From Chitinophagaceae bacterium (lineage in GTDB: Bacteria; Bacteroidota; Bacteroidia; Chitinophagales; Chitinophagaceae): 64,000 nucleotides of DNA. The translations under genes were made by a program, and so were the position numbers. Position 1 is the first letter of the stretch. Each line of letters begins with the position of its first letter. The notes beneath the pieces are model-generated. The model searched no databases. It saw only the letters and a program-made list of their open reading frames with translations, and had not been told where the DNA came from. The stretch lies in contig JADKIE010000002.1 in the NCBI GenBank assembly GCA_016721385.1, positions 620,001-684,000 on the forward strand, read 5' to 3'. Positions 9,004-21,135 of this stretch are shown in pieces.

Positions 9004-10098
9004 ATGAAAAAATTATTAGTAATTACTTTTACAGCTTTTTCCTTTGCTGCTTTTGCACAAGAAGATAAAGCCATAGTAGTAGAAGGTAAAAAATTAAACA
9101 AAAAAGAAACACAGGAAATTGTAATTCGTAAAAAAGGCGATAAAGACGTAAAAGTTACGGTAGAAATTAATGGTGATAAAGTTACTATTAATGGAAAGCC
9201 TTTAGTTGAATTTAAAGACGATGATATTTCCATTAACAAAAGAAACATTACCATATTTGATGGTAAAAATAAAATGATGTTTGAGCCAAATGATATGGAG
9301 GTTTTTTTTGACGGCCCGTTAAAAGGAAGACTACAAACTACATCATCAGGTGCATTTTTAGGTGTAACTACAACAGTTACCAGCGAAGATAAAGAAGATA
9401 CCAAATCAGATGGCGCAGTAATCAGCACTGTAGTTAGTGGTAGTGCTGCCGAAAAAGCAGGCTTAAAAGAAGGCGATATTATTACAAAAATTAACGACAC
9501 AAAAATTAGCTCTCCCGGCGATTTAACCGAAGCTATCTCCGGCAAAAAAGCCAAAGACGAAGTAACTGTTACATATAAAAGAGACGGTAAAACCAGCACT
9601 GCAAAAGCTACACTGGGAGACAGAAAAGGAACTAACGCAATGGCCTACACGTTTACCGGGCCAAACGGAATTTCCCGTTCGTTAACAATCCCCCGTACTC
9701 CCGGAATGCGCCAACAGGGCAATGTACAAATGTGGAGCGATAAAGACCTTGGCGATATGGATATTAAGTTGGATAACCTTGAAGGTAATTTCGACAATTT
9801 TGACTTTTCGTTTCCACACCGCCCAAAAATTGGTTTAAAAATACAAGATGTTGAAGAGGGAGTTGGTGTAAAAGTTTTGGGAACAGAAGAAGAATCTCCT
9901 GCCGAAAAAGCAGGGTTAAAAAAAGACGATATTATTACAGAAATAAATGGCAAGCCTGTAAATAATACCGACGATGCCAGAGAATTATTAAAGCCCGAAG
10001 AAGGAAAAAACGCTTACACCATTAAAGCAAAACGCAATGGTACAGCTATGAGTTTTGAAGTGAAAATTCCTAAAAAATTAAAAACAGCCAACTTATAA
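9004..10098 (+). CDS. Secreted protein with two PDZ domains
   Basis: This 364-residue protein has a signal peptide (residues 1-18, ending FAFAQ). Two PDZ domains follow: one at about residues 120-205 (GAFLGVTT, then AAEKAGLKEGDIITKIN) and one at about 275-355 (KIGLKIQDV, then PAEKAGLKKDDIITEIN). There is no trypsin-like or aspartyl protease domain, so it is probably a periplasmic scaffold or adaptor that binds protein C-termini. The N-terminal 100 residues are rich in Lys and Asp and unassigned. Expression is probably set by the inverted repeat directly in front of the start. A terminator follows, so it is monocistronic. Confidence 0.85.
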   Translation: MKKLLVITFTAFSFAAFAQEDKAIVVEGKKLNKKETQEIVIRKKGDKDVKVTVEINGDKVTINGKPLVEFKDDDISINKRNITIFDGKNKMMFEPNDMEVFFDGPLKGRLQTTSSGAFLGVTTTVTSEDKEDTKSDGAVISTVVSGSAAEKAGLKEGDIITKINDTKISSPGDLTEAISGKKAKDEVTVTYKRDGKTSTAKATLGDRKGTNAMAYTFTGPNGISRSLTIPRTPGMRQQGNVQMWSDKDLGDMDIKLDNLEGNFDNFDFSFPHRPKIGLKIQDVEEGVGVKVLGTEEESPAEKAGLKKDDIITEINGKPVNNTDDARELLKPEEGKNAYTIKAKRNGTAMSFEVKIPKKLKTANL

Positions 10099-10120
10099 AT
10101 TAGTAAAGCCAAATAAAGCA

Positions 10121-10153
10121 AAAGCGTTATACCAAAAGTGTAACGCTTTTTTT
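10121..10153 (+). terminator. Intrinsic terminator after the PDZ gene
   Basis: A 9-bp stem AAAGCGTTA / TAACGCTTT with an 11-base loop runs into seven T residues, 22 bases after the stop codon. Confidence 0.85.
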
Positions 10154-10204
10154 GACTAGTTAGTTCATGGTAAATCGCACACTTCTACCACACCCTAATT
10201 TCCT

Positions 10205-10212
10205 TACCTTTG
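10205..10212 (+). promoter_or_regulatory. Possible gatB -7 box
   Basis: TACCTTTG matches TAnnTTTG and lies five bases before the GTG at 10218. If used, the transcript would be nearly leaderless. This supports the GTG rather than the upstream ATG at 10167 as the gatB start. Confidence 0.4.
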
Positions 10213-10217
10213 CCGCT

Positions 10218-11662
10218 GTGAATTGGAATGAAAAATACGAAACAGTAATTGGCCTGGAAGTGCATGTACAATTGGCTACACAAAGCAAACTTTTTAGCGG
10301 CGATAGTGCAGCTTTTGGTGCAAATCCAAATACCAATATAAGCCCAATTGCATTAGCTCATCCGGGTACATTGCCTATGATGAATAAAAGAGTAATTGAG
10401 TATGCCGTAAAGTTGGGCATTGCACTTAATTGCAATATTGAGCAGCATAATTATTTTGCCCGTAAAAATTATTTTTACCCCGATTTACCAAAAGGCTATC
10501 AAATAAGCCAACACACTACACCTATTTGTAAAAACGGTTTTGTAAAAATAAAATTAGTCGAAGGCGAAAAAAATATTTTACTAAACCGAATTCATATTGA
10601 AGAAGATGCCGGCAAAAGTTTACATGATGCGGATGAAAAATTTACATCCATAGATTTAAACAGAGCTGGTGTTCCATTACTTGAAATGGTAACCGAACCT
10701 TGCATAAACAGTAGCGATGAGGCTTTTGCCTATTTAACTGAAGTAAGAAAAATAGTACGCTGGTTAAATATTTGCGATGGTAATATGGAAGAAGGAAGTA
10801 TGCGTTGCGATGCTAATATTTCTGTACGCTTAAAAGGCGAAACTAAATTAGGCACAAGGGTAGAAGTTAAAAACCTAAACAGCATACGTAATGTAAAAAG
10901 AGCAATTGAGGTAGAGGTTGAACGATTAATTAAACTGGTTGAAAGCAATACACCAATAATACAGGAAACCCGAAGTTATAATGCAGATGATAACACTACA
11001 TTTAGCTTACGTACAAAAGAAGAGGCAGATGATTATCGTTATTTTGCCGACCCCGATTTAACGCCCTTTAGCATTACAGATGATTTTTTAAATGAAATAA
11101 AAGCAGCTTTACCCGAACTGCCCGAAATATTAGAAAATAAATACACTGCAATTTTAAACCTTAGCGCTTACGATGCAGCAACCATTTGCGGCGATAAAGA
11201 GTTGGTAAATTATTTTGAAGAAATAATAAAATATACAAGCAATGCAAAAGCTGCAGCCAATTGGCTTTTAGGCCCAATTAAAGCCTACTTAAACGATAAG
11301 CAAACAGAAATTCATGAATTTACACTACAACCACAACAAATTGCTTTATTAATTGCTTTGGTAGATGATGGTAAAGTAAATTTCAGCAACGCATCTACCA
11401 AAATATTTAATGCATGCTTAAACAGTAATGATAAAACTCCTTTGCAAATTGCTACAGAATTGAATTTATTACAAGAAAGCGATACCAACTCGGTTGAAAG
11501 TTGGGTAAACGAAGCTATTGCTAAAATGCCCGATAAAGTAAAAGAATATAAAAGCGGTAAAAAGGCCTGATTGGTTTATTTGCCGGCGAAGTAAAAAAAC
11601 TAAGTAAAGGAAAAGCCGATATGCAGTTGGCAAATAAATTGTTAAACGAAAAATTAAGTTAA
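10218..11662 (+). CDS. gatB: Asp-tRNA(Asn)/Glu-tRNA(Gln) amidotransferase subunit B, frameshifted near the end
   Basis: GatB activates and amidates mis-charged Glu-tRNA(Gln) and Asp-tRNA(Asn) together with GatA and GatC. The frame starting at GTG 10218 gives the typical NWNEKYETVIGLEVHVQL. Other family signatures are FYPDLPKGYQISQ, SIDLNRAGVPLLE, DGNMEEGSMRCDANIS and the C-terminal YqeY-like domain. The continuous frame stops at 11570 after YKSGKKA. Adding one A to the five-A run at 11559-11563 restores KGLIGLFAGEVKKLSKGKA and ends at 11662, the normal GatB C-terminus. An upstream ATG at 10167 would add 17 atypical residues. GatA and GatC are not in the window. Confidence 0.93.
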
Positions 11663-11742
11663 ATCGTTTTAAGTGACATAAATAACACAAGGAAAAAACT
11701 ACATACTGTATATTGTGCCTTTGTTAGATAAATAAAAAATTT

Positions 11743-12864
11743 ATGAAAAAATACTCTCCACTCTTTCTCTCTGTTTTTACTTTTGCCTGCAACAACGAAA
11801 ATGAAAAGGGAAAATTTACTGTTACCGGCGAATTAAAAACGCAGCCGACCAAAAAAGTTTATTTAGAAGAATTATTTTTTAGCGACAAGGCTCCTGAGAT
11901 TTTAGATACTGCCGATATTAAAGCCGGTAAATTTAGTGTTAGTGGAATTGCTCCGGAACAAGGTTTGTACAGAATTAAGCTGGAAAAAGATAACAGAGTA
12001 TATTATTTTATTAATGATAAGCCAACCATTAGTTTAGCATTGGATGTAAACGACAGCACAATGAAATGGCCAACGTTTAATAGTCCGGCAAACGATTTAT
12101 TTAAACAGTTTGCGTTAAAAATGGATGCACATCAAAAGGGGTTAAACGAAATTGGTTTAAAAAATGAACAAAATAAAACAGCTAAAATTACCGATAGTGT
12201 AAAAAAAGCCGATGCAGATAAATTTGAGTTATTAAAAACCGATTACAAAAACTTTATTGTAAAGTTTATTGATACAACCAGTAATCCTATTATGGCGTTG
12301 TTTGCATTAGGGTATACTCAAAATGTTGACCCCGCTTTATTAGAAAAACCGATAGAAGGCATTAGTAAACGCTTTAAAGGCAACACGGCTATTGAAACAA
12401 TTGTTGCCCAGTTTAATGCTATGCTGGCAAAAAGCAAAGCAAAGCCGCAAGGCGGTGCATTGGCTCCTGAAATTAGTATGCCAGATACCGAAGGCAATCC
12501 GTTTTTATTAAGCAGCTTAAAAGGTAAATATGTATTGGTAGATTTTTGGGCAAGCTGGTGTGGCCCATGCCGTGGCGAAAACCCCAATGTAGTGGCGGCT
12601 TACAATCAATTTAAAGATAAAAATTTTACAGTATTGGGTGTATCGCTGGATGATAATAAAGCCGCTTGGTTAGCAGCTATTAAAGCCGATAACCTTAACT
12701 GGAAGCACATAAGCGATTTAAAAAAATGGAGCAGCAGTGTAGTGGCTGCATATGGTATAGATGGAATACCATACAATGTTTTATTAAACCCCAACGGAGA
12801 GATTATTGCAAGCAATTTAAGAGGTGCCGACTTGCATAGTAAATTGGCCGAGGTTTTGAAATAG
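11743..12864 (+). CDS. TlpA-like thioredoxin-fold lipoprotein with DUF4369-like N-terminal domain
   Basis: This 373-residue protein has a probable lipoprotein signal (FTFAC at residues 12-16). Residues of about 25-125 resemble the DUF4369 beta-domain found on Bacteroidota TlpA proteins. A linker helix region follows, and residues 235-373 form a TlpA/ResA thioredoxin fold with the active site WASWCGPCR. Family members reduce disulfides of periplasmic proteins, for example during cytochrome c maturation. No cytochrome genes are adjacent, so the client is unknown. The gene follows gatB by 80 bp and is followed by a small hairpin. Confidence 0.9.
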   Translation: MKKYSPLFLSVFTFACNNENEKGKFTVTGELKTQPTKKVYLEELFFSDKAPEILDTADIKAGKFSVSGIAPEQGLYRIKLEKDNRVYYFINDKPTISLALDVNDSTMKWPTFNSPANDLFKQFALKMDAHQKGLNEIGLKNEQNKTAKITDSVKKADADKFELLKTDYKNFIVKFIDTTSNPIMALFALGYTQNVDPALLEKPIEGISKRFKGNTAIETIVAQFNAMLAKSKAKPQGGALAPEISMPDTEGNPFLLSSLKGKYVLVDFWASWCGPCRGENPNVVAAYNQFKDKNFTVLGVSLDDNKAAWLAAIKADNLNWKHISDLKKWSSSVVAAYGIDGIPYNVLLNPNGEIIASNLRGADLHSKLAEVLK

Positions 12865-12898
12865 TATTTTAGGAGAAATGAAAGCAAGCAAAAAAGGA

Positions 12899-12917
12899 TG
12901 TCTCGGATTTTGAGACA
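12899..12917 (+). terminator. Weak terminator hairpin after the TlpA gene
   Basis: A 6-bp stem TGTCTC / GAGACA with a 7-base loop is followed by ATATTTTTTATT. The stem is short, so this is tentative. The rest of 12865-13062 holds no gene I can support. Confidence 0.4.
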
Positions 12918-13062
12918 ATATTTTTTATTCGGTAAAGTGTGCCGAAGAAGGCTTTTGTTTAAGCGATACTCAAAAACTCCATTTTGCTTTTATGACTTTC
13001 TCTTGGGATTTAGCACAAGGTATAATTTTGTAAAAAAAGCAACCTTTTTTGTTTGCTGTTTT

Positions 13063-15891
13063 TTATTGTTTAAAAAACATAACGCTCATATTACTTGGTT
13101 CTTTGTGAATGCCACCTCCCGTGCCCACAACTTCTATACTAGGCCCCGGAGCCCAAGACATTATCTTGCATTTCAAAGTGTGTGTACCTGGTGATACGGC
13201 TGTAAGAAATGATAAATGGTTTGATTTTTTATCCCATTTGATACTGTATGATTTGCCTCTATTAAAATAGCACCGTCTAGTTCGAGTATAACTTGCTGAT
13301 CGCTATCGCCACAGAACGAACAGTATAAACCATTTGTTGTAATATTTACTTGTACAGACATGAGATTGTTTTCATTCAACGTAAATGTGTGTGTTAGGTT
13401 GGGAACATCAACAAAAACACCATTGTTAACTATTGTAGTAACTAAGGGGGTAGTTATTTTACGTACAGCTGTATTGTACACAGAATTAGTAGGGTTTACC
13501 CATGTAGGGGCTGCCACACCGTTAGATGTAAGCACCTGACCTGCACTACCGGATGCACCATTGGCATTAATTGTACCTGTAAAATTTACATTGCCGCCAA
13601 TATCTAATTTATACAATGGGTTAGTATTGTCAATACCAATATTGCCGGCAGGCATTACTGTAAGTCTTTCGGTACCTGATGAAAATAAGCCTAAGCGGTT
13701 ACTGCCTTGCGATGCCAGCGACATTACATTGTTGAATGCTTGTAAATAGCCTATATAACCATTCCCATTATAAAATGTTTGATAAGCATTGGGTCCATCA
13801 AGACGTAACGCCTCGCCACCGGTGGATACTACATGAAACTCAGTTTGTGGGTTACTGTTATTCAGGCCTACGTTTCCATTTGCCAGTATGGTTAGCCGTT
13901 CGTTGCTGCCCTGATTGCTGAACAAGCGCAGTGGCTGGCCTGCGCTGCTGCTTACTCCCAATCCACTTGCAAGTGACTGTATGTAACCATGTTGAACTGT
14001 ATTTTCATAAAAAGCCGCGGCAACAGAACTACCCTGAATTTTCAGCGCTTCCACTGTATTGGACGTAATATGCAGCGGGGCGGTTGGTAAAGATTCGCCA
14101 ATACCTACATTACCATTTGGTAAAATCGTCATTCGCCTTGTGTCACTGGTATAAAAATCCAGCGGCATTGAAGATTTGGATCCTATTTCAAATGCAGATG
14201 GAAGGGCTTGTAAATAACCTTTCAGCGTGCCATTGTCGTATAGGGAAAGGAATGGGCTGGCGCCATCCATCCGCAGGGCTTCGCCTCCTTGTGTTTTAAT
14301 ATGCAGAGGTGCTAAGGGATTGACATTACCGATACCGGTAAAACTGTTTTTTAACACCACAAAGGCATTGCTCCGGTTGTTGTTATCTGTTCCGTTACCC
14401 ACTGTGAAAAGGGGTGAGGCAGGGCTGGCGTTATTGCTGCTTACAAGCGTATCATTAAAGGTTCCGGTTACTGTACTATAGAAGCCATTAGCAATTGTGT
14501 TATATCCCATTGCAACGGAAGAAAAACTATTTGCAGCATTTTGAAATCCTATTGAATTTGAATAGTTGCCGTTTGCGGAAGATGAACCCAGTGCAGTAGC
14601 AGACAGCCCAGTAGCAGTAGAAGTGCCAATTGCTGTCGAAAAATCACCGGATGCTGTTGAATATCCAACAGCAAAAGATCTGAATCCAGAAGCTATGGCA
14701 TTAAAGCCAACAGCGGTAGCAGCATTGCCCGATGCAAGGGCATTACTTCCGATAGCTATTGTATAGTCGTTCGTTGCTCTAGCAGTGCCCAATGCTGTTG
14801 ATGCATACCCGGTAGCCTGTGAAAAACCGAGTGCTGTTGCATATGACTCACTTGCTTTTGAGGAACCTGTAGCAAAAGATGATGCTCCGGAAGCGATAGA
14901 ATTACCGACTGCGGCAGCATACAAAGAAGACGCATTGGAAATGCCTGCCGAAAAAGAATATTGTCCCGGATTTTTATAATACAAAAGACCTGTTTGCAGC
15001 GATCCGAGCTGAGGATTGAAATACAGGCCATTGCCTGCCATTCCAAAATCAGTTACAGGAGCAGAAACCGGGTAAATTTTTCTTATTGAAATATCAAATC
15101 CATTTCCTGTACTGCCATCTGAGTTGGCCCGGAACAAAATAAATAATTGATAGCCCGGATTGGGTATAAAAAATTCAGCCGGAGCTGTAGTTGTATTTGT
15201 GATACGAAAAAGATAGTCGTTGCGGCAGGCCGGAAATGCCACAGCGCTGATCCATAAGGTATCTCCTGTTCCCAGTCCAAAATCGGATGAATTGAATTTT
15301 ATCGAATAGCCTGAAAGTAAGTAAAAACTGTTCAGCTGAATATTTCCCTGTGTATTGTTGGTATAGCTGCCGGTTCCGCCTTGGATCAAAAATCCGTACA
15401 ACACTATCTGCACCATTCGACATTTGCAATCCGGGATTATTATCCATTGTTATGGTTTGTCCTGCAGTTGGCGGTGTGGTGCTTATTGTATTTTCCTGTT
15501 GAATCAGGAAACTGCCCGAAGCCTGCAGATTGGCCATGGGCGGTAGGTTTTTATTTGTGTTTATACTCACAAATTTTTTATTGGCAGCAACAATACTGTC
15601 ATTTTTCAAATACCACAAACTATCATTTGCAACAGATGCTGCACTGCTTTGCCATTTTGTACCATTATAAAAATACAATTTACTATCGCTGTTGCTGTAA
15701 ATGGTAAGGCCGGCAGGTTTTGTACCTGTAACTGCATTTGTATCTGCCAAACGGGGAAGCAGTAATCCTTTATTGGTGCTACTTACGTCCAATATTGCAT
15801 TGGCATGTGGTGTATTGGTGCCGATGCCTATATTTTGAGATATTGCATTACATGATACAATTATGAAAGAAAGGATAAGAAATAATTTCAT
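13063..15891 (-). CDS. Secreted fibre protein with YadA-like head repeats, two frameshifts
   Basis: The reconstructed protein of about 940 residues has a signal peptide (residues 1-18, ending AISQ) and the motif NIGIGTNTPHANAILDVSS. An array of YadA-like head repeats of about 14 residues follows (for example ALGTARATNDYTIAIGSNA), then several GNVGIG or GNIGID stalk segments. One extra A near 15379-15385 breaks the frame after SVVRIFDP. One missing base near 13203-13210 truncates the C-terminus, and the restored end reads TAVSPGTHTL through MFFKQ at 13063. It is the tandem paralogue of 15895-17100: both share NAYQTFYN and a C-x-x-C-containing end domain. The head region is visibly richer in GC than its neighbours. 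Confidence 0.8.
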
Positions 15892-15894
15892 TTT

Positions 15895-17100
15895 TTATTG
15901 TTTTATGAATAAATATGAGATGCTTGTTGCATTGGGTATTGCACCGGCAGCTGTTAATGAAAGATTTCCAGTAGCATGATTAAATACTGGCATTATTGTA
16001 TGATTGCCTGCTGTTACAGGCATTAGGTAAGAGCCGCTAATTGTTTGTGATCCTAAATGACTTGGTACGTAATTAGAATAAACATTTTGTTTTACATTGT
16101 CTAAACTTAAATACATAAGAACCTTATCATTTCCACAGCCCAAGCAAGCCACATTGCTTACTACTGTCATATTAAAAGAAATTAAAACCATGCAATTTTC
16201 ACTAACCGTAAAATTGTAACTCAAAGGTTCTATATCAGTATCTACACCACCTTCTATTAAATAATGATTTGTAATTAATGATTTTTTTGTAGCTGTAGCG
16301 TATAAATTATTTGTAGGGTTTTGCCATGTTGGAGTACTGGTTACGCCAGATGAGGTAATAACCTTACCCACTGTACCCAAGTTGCCGTTTAAATAAAATA
16401 AACTATTATTAAAATTAATTGCACCCGTAATTTCTAATGGATAAGATGGGTTAATTGTATGGACACCCACATTTCCATTAGATAAAATAGTGAACCTCTC
16501 AAAACCACCGTTTGAGTACAATCGTAAATTGTTACCGTTACTTGCCCCTATTCCCAGACCATCTGTCCATGCTTGTATAAAGCCTTTATAACTAGAGTTA
16601 TTGTAAAAAGTTTGATAAGCATTTGGTCCATTTATCCTAAATGCCTCTGAATTAGGTGAATTGATTTCCAAACTTGTTGATGGTACTGTTGTACCAATTC
16701 CTACCCTTCCAAGATAGTCAATAGTCATTCTTCTATTACCCCCCGAAAAAAAATCTATATTTGCATTGCCACTGAGTGCACCAATTTTTAAGTCTCCTCC
16801 ATCTAATCCGGAAAACAATGTACTTGCATTTGTTAATGATACACCGGCAAAACTTTCTGTAGAATGAAAACTGTATTTTTTTAGCCTTAGCCAATCACTG
16901 CTCCCATTGGCTTGTTTTAATTCAATGGTTACATCTTTATCTAGTGTATTAGCCGGAGATTCAATGGTTAGATTTGGATTAAACAAACTATCTACAATAT
17001 GTAATTGCCGCTGTGGTGTATTGGTACCAATACCTATATTTTGAGCATCTGTTTTAGAAATAAAAAAAAAGGAAACAATAAAAGGAAATCATTTTTTCAT
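15895..17100 (-). CDS. Secreted fibre protein, frameshift in the signal peptide
   Basis: The open part (15895-16986) lacks a signal peptide, but in the same frame upstream lies DAQNIGIGTNTPQRQLHIVDS, the family N-terminus. A nine-base homopolymer at 17062-17070 in the hydrophobic signal sequence explains the break. The start is the ATG at 17100 or 17092. The protein has GIGT repeats, then NAYQTFYNNSSYKGFIQAW as in the downstream paralogue, and a C-terminal beta domain with CLGCG. The stop lies three bases before the next fibre gene, so the pair is one transcription unit. It may be read from the regulator genes 94 bp upstream on the same strand. Confidence 0.75.
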
Positions 17101-17194
17101 GTTCAATCTTTCGTTTGAAACATAAATATCTTTATTACAAATATTTTTTTGTTACAGAATTGAGTATTTGGCAGTTTTCTTTAGTGTGTTGCAT

Positions 17195-17943
17195 TTATAA
17201 CTTTCTAAATGTTTCCATAAAAGCCTCTTTTTTATTTCGGCTTATGGTTATTTGTGTGCCATCATCCATTACAACATAAGCACCATCTCCTTTAATGTAT
17301 TTGCTAATACGATTCATATTTACCAAATGGCTTTGGTGTATGCGAAAGAAAGATGTTCCGTTAATATTCTCTTCTACTTCTTTTTAATGTTTTGGCCATT
17401 GTTATTTTTTTCCGTTGGCTAAAAAATATGAGTGTAATTACTATCGCTTTCGCAACGGATAATTTCATCGGGCTCCATAAATTGCATACTGTCTCCAATG
17501 GGTAAAGCTATTTTGTTAGTAAGCTTTTGTGGTGTTTGAAGCTGATAAAAAAGGGCTTTTATTTTTTCGTCTAAACTATTACCGCCTTGTTTATTTTTTA
17601 TTTTATCAACAGCTTGCTGCAACTCTATAATATCAATAGGTTTTAATAAATAATCTATTGCAGAATATTTAAATGCTTTAATAGCAAACTGATCGTAAGC
17701 GGTTGTAAAAATTACATCGTAATTATATTGTTTAGTTTCAGTTAAAACATCAAACCCATTTTTATGAGGCATTTCAATATCTAAAAAAACTAAATCGGGG
17801 CTATACTTTTTAATTGCCTCTATCCCTTTAATACCTCCATTTGCTTTTGCTACAATATGTACGTTTTCACAATATTGATTTAGCTGCATTTCCAACACTT
17901 CTAAGGCATTTTTTTCATCGTCAATTATTATAGCATTTATCAT
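17195..17943 (-). CDS. LytTR-family response regulator, two frameshifts
   Basis: The receiver domain (residues 1-120) has the acidic pair DDE, the phospho-acceptor in LVFLDIEMP, T in FTTAY and K in LLKPI. The continuous frame stops at residue 174 after SNYTHIF. Correcting the A/T runs at 17421-17426 (one base missing) and 17381-17385 (one extra) restores the LytTR DNA-binding domain: FLANGKKI, FFRIHQSHLVNMN and DGTQITISRNKKEAF, ending at 17195. It starts two bases after the reconstructed histidine kinase stop, so the two form a kinase-regulator operon. Two fibre genes follow on the same strand and are plausible targets. Confidence 0.88.
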
Positions 17944-17945
17944 GT

Positions 17946-20900
17946 TTAATTATTTTGTGTTAAAGATTGTAGCGGTATGTTTAAAATAACTTTTGTGTCG
18001 TTTGCATTACCATTGTCATCTTTTAAATCAACAATTTCCATTGTGGCATTATATTCATTATTTTGTTAATTATGGCTATACGATTTTTCTGTAATTTGCA
18101 TACCATAGCTCTTCTTCTTTAGTACTTGTTTACTCTTAAGTTGCGTAGCTTTTTCTCTACCTACCCCATTGTCTTCTATTATCACATTTAAACTACCGCT
18201 TTTGCTTAAAGAAAAGTGTAATACTAGGTGCCCTTTATCTTCCTTATGTAATAAGCCATGCCATATGGCATTTTCAACATAGGGCTGAATAAGCATAGAT
18301 GGGATAAGCACAGTTTCGGTATTAATGTTATCTTCAACATGTATGGTGTACGTAAAACTGTTATCAAATCGAAGGCTTTCCATTTCAATATATAGTCTAA
18401 GCAAATCCAACTCACCACTTAACAAAATCGTATTTTGATTACTGTGGTCAAGAATTAAACGTATTAACCTTGAAAACTTAGTAAGGTATTGCGATGCTGC
18501 AAAATGATCATTTTGTAAAATGTATTTTTGGATACTATTAAGAGAATTAAAAATAAAATGAGGGTTCATTTGAGCTCTTAATGCCTTCATTTCGGTAGCC
18601 GCTATTTGTTGTTGAAAAGAGGCTTTAAGGTGTTCTTCTTTTTTAGTTTGGTTAACTCTGTATTTGTTCCAGCCATATATTAAACTTGAAAATAACAACA
18701 AGGACAACAAAATAAACCACCCTCTTTTATATATTGGTGATTTAATAATTATTTTAACTACAGTTTCATCGCCCCAAAGGCCATCGCTGTTTGCTGCTTT
18801 TACTTTAAAAACATAGCTTCCAGGATTTAATCCTGAATATGAGGCAATGTTTTTTTGACCTGTATAAATCCATTCTTTATCTAAGCCTTCAAGCATATAA
18901 GCATATTGATTTTTGTTACCATTATTATACACTAATGCTGCAAATTCAAATTGCAAATAATTTTGATTGTGTTGCAAATGGAGTACAGGTTTGGTACTAT
19001 CTAAAGAAAAATAAACTTCTTCGTTTAGCACTTTTATTGAATTTAGGGCTACATGTGGTTTACTATTATTTTGCACATATGTTTTTAAATCCAATAAATT
19101 TAAAGCGCCATAAAACAATACTGCCAATTGCTTATTACTAAATATATTAAAGCTGTACCCACCTCCTTCCTGAGCCAATCCGTTTTGCATGCTAAACCAA
19201 CTAAGTACTTTTCTGTTATTGGGGTCAAATTTTAAAATTCCAGAAAGAGTGCTTAACCATAATGTGCTATCTCCCGGGTTTAGTTTTATTTTTTGACAAT
19301 AATCTGTAGATAAGCCAATGCCAGAATTTTTTGTATAGTTTTTCCAAATTTGCTTTCTATTCTCGTAGTACATTTCATATATGCCATTGTTTATTGTCGC
19401 AATCCATATATGCCCATTTAAGTCTTCGGCTATATAATTCGATGCTCCCATAGCAGCCACATCATTACTTACAGGTGGTGTGTGAAGAGTGTATTTGTTT
19501 TCTTTTTGATTATACTCATAAATACCATTAGAGCTGGTAAACCATACATTTTGCTTTCTATCTATTATACAAGGCATAATATTATTGTCCTTGTTATCTA
19601 CGCCTTTATTGTCGGTTACATCCCACTTATTATAATGCCACAATTTATTTGTAGTATAATTCCATTTATAAAACCCATTATTAACTGCCCCAATAAAAAT
19701 ATTTCCATTAGCATCGGTTACATGCCTAGCTATTGCACCAATCCCTTTGTTGTTTTGATCTTTTAACAAATAAGGTGCTAACGTTTTATCCTTAGCGTTA
19801 TATTTAAAAAAGTTGATGTCGTCTGATGCATATACACTGCTGTCGGGTGCTATTATTAAACTTTTTATTGCTTGTTTTGTTGCTGTATTAGTAATTATTT
19901 TAGACTGCTTTGTATTCAGGTCCAAATATTGCAAGCCACTTGACGATGTATTTATGATAAGTAAATTGTTTGTTTTGGGCTCTTGATAAACTCCTATTGG
20001 TTCTGTAACAGCTCCAGTTGTTTCGTCTTTAAGCGGCAATGTTATAATTTGACTATTTTGCCAAGGAAGCATTGCAAGACCACTATGTCCACAAAACCAT
20101 ACGTTATTTTCTCTATCACAAAAAATATTGGCAATTTTACTTGCTCCAATGCTGAATTCATTTTTATCTTCTTTGCTAAAAAAACTTAAGTATACATTTT
20201 TATTTGTGTTAAGTACATGCAATGGATAACCTACTAAAAAAAAAGTACCATCCTCTTTTCTATTAATGCTTAAAAGATTATTTAGTTTAAGTGCTTTATT
20301 CTGTGGGTCTACTTCTTTTATTGTTAAGGTTACTAAATCAAATTTTAAAACGCCGCTTTGGTAACTACTCAAATAAATAGCGTTATCATTTTTAGAATAA
20401 AACCCATTAGCAATATCAGCTGGTAAATGTTGAATGAAGTTTTGATACTTCCCTTCGATAGAAAAAATATAAATACCCTCAGGATGAATATCGTATAAAA
20501 AATTACCATTTTCTACCGTGATAATGCTTGCAACCCCTGCAGTTTTAGGGTATTGATTGGCTAGCGATAAAAAAGAGGAGTCTTTATTGTTAAACCGATA
20601 AACAAAATTTTTATTCGTAGATAACCAAGTATATTTTCCTTTTGAAAAATTTACTATAAAATGGGAATTGACATCTGTATTTTTGGGTTGCCAAAAAGTA
20701 TTTTTTGATGGATTATACCATTGCAATGAAGTTAGACTTCCTAGCCACAAATTACCTTCATCATCTGTATGTACTGCTTGTAAAATGTTAGCGATGCTAT
20801 TGCCAGCTTTATCTAATGGGCTTCTATAATATTTAAAAATGTGACCGTCATATCTATATAACCCTGTAGCGGTTCCAAACCACATGTAGCCTTTTTTATC

Positions 20901-21038
20901 TTGTGTAGCACTGTAAATAAATTTATCAGGCAATCCATCCTTTATACTAAAGTTTATAAAACGATAGTTGCCTATTTGTGCTTTACCTAAAAAACAAATA
21001 ACAAAGAATAAAAAAAAGAATAGAATTTTTAAACGCAT
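17946..21038 (-). CDS. Hybrid-propeller sensor histidine kinase (LytS/HisK type)
   Basis: This is a protein of about 1030 residues with a signal peptide (1-20, ending GKAQ). A periplasmic two-component-regulator propeller has repeats such as GYMWFGTATGLYRYDG and GNLWLGSL. A Y_Y_Y domain (YMLEGLDKEWIYTG) precedes one membrane helix at about residue 770. The cytoplasmic histidine kinase domain has MNPHFIFNSLNSIQKYIL, and the HATPase N and G boxes are present. The visible frame ends at 18066. Two nearby, mutually compensating indels at about 18061-18064 and 18081-18088 hide the true end KRIAIINKNNEYNATME through SLTQNN at 17946. The input signal is unknown; propeller kinases in this phylum often sense oligosaccharides. 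Confidence 0.9.
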
Positions 21039-21135
21039 ACTTTACTAATCTACAAAACTTATTTATTTTATAGTAAAAGTATTTTACAATGAGCAAATTG
21101 TAGATTAATCGAGTATACTGTATAATTTCTTATTA

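Noticed and set aside
12898..13194. Plus-strand reading frame of 98 codons
   Set aside because: It lies largely opposite the restored C-terminus of the fibre gene (13063-15891) and has no family features.
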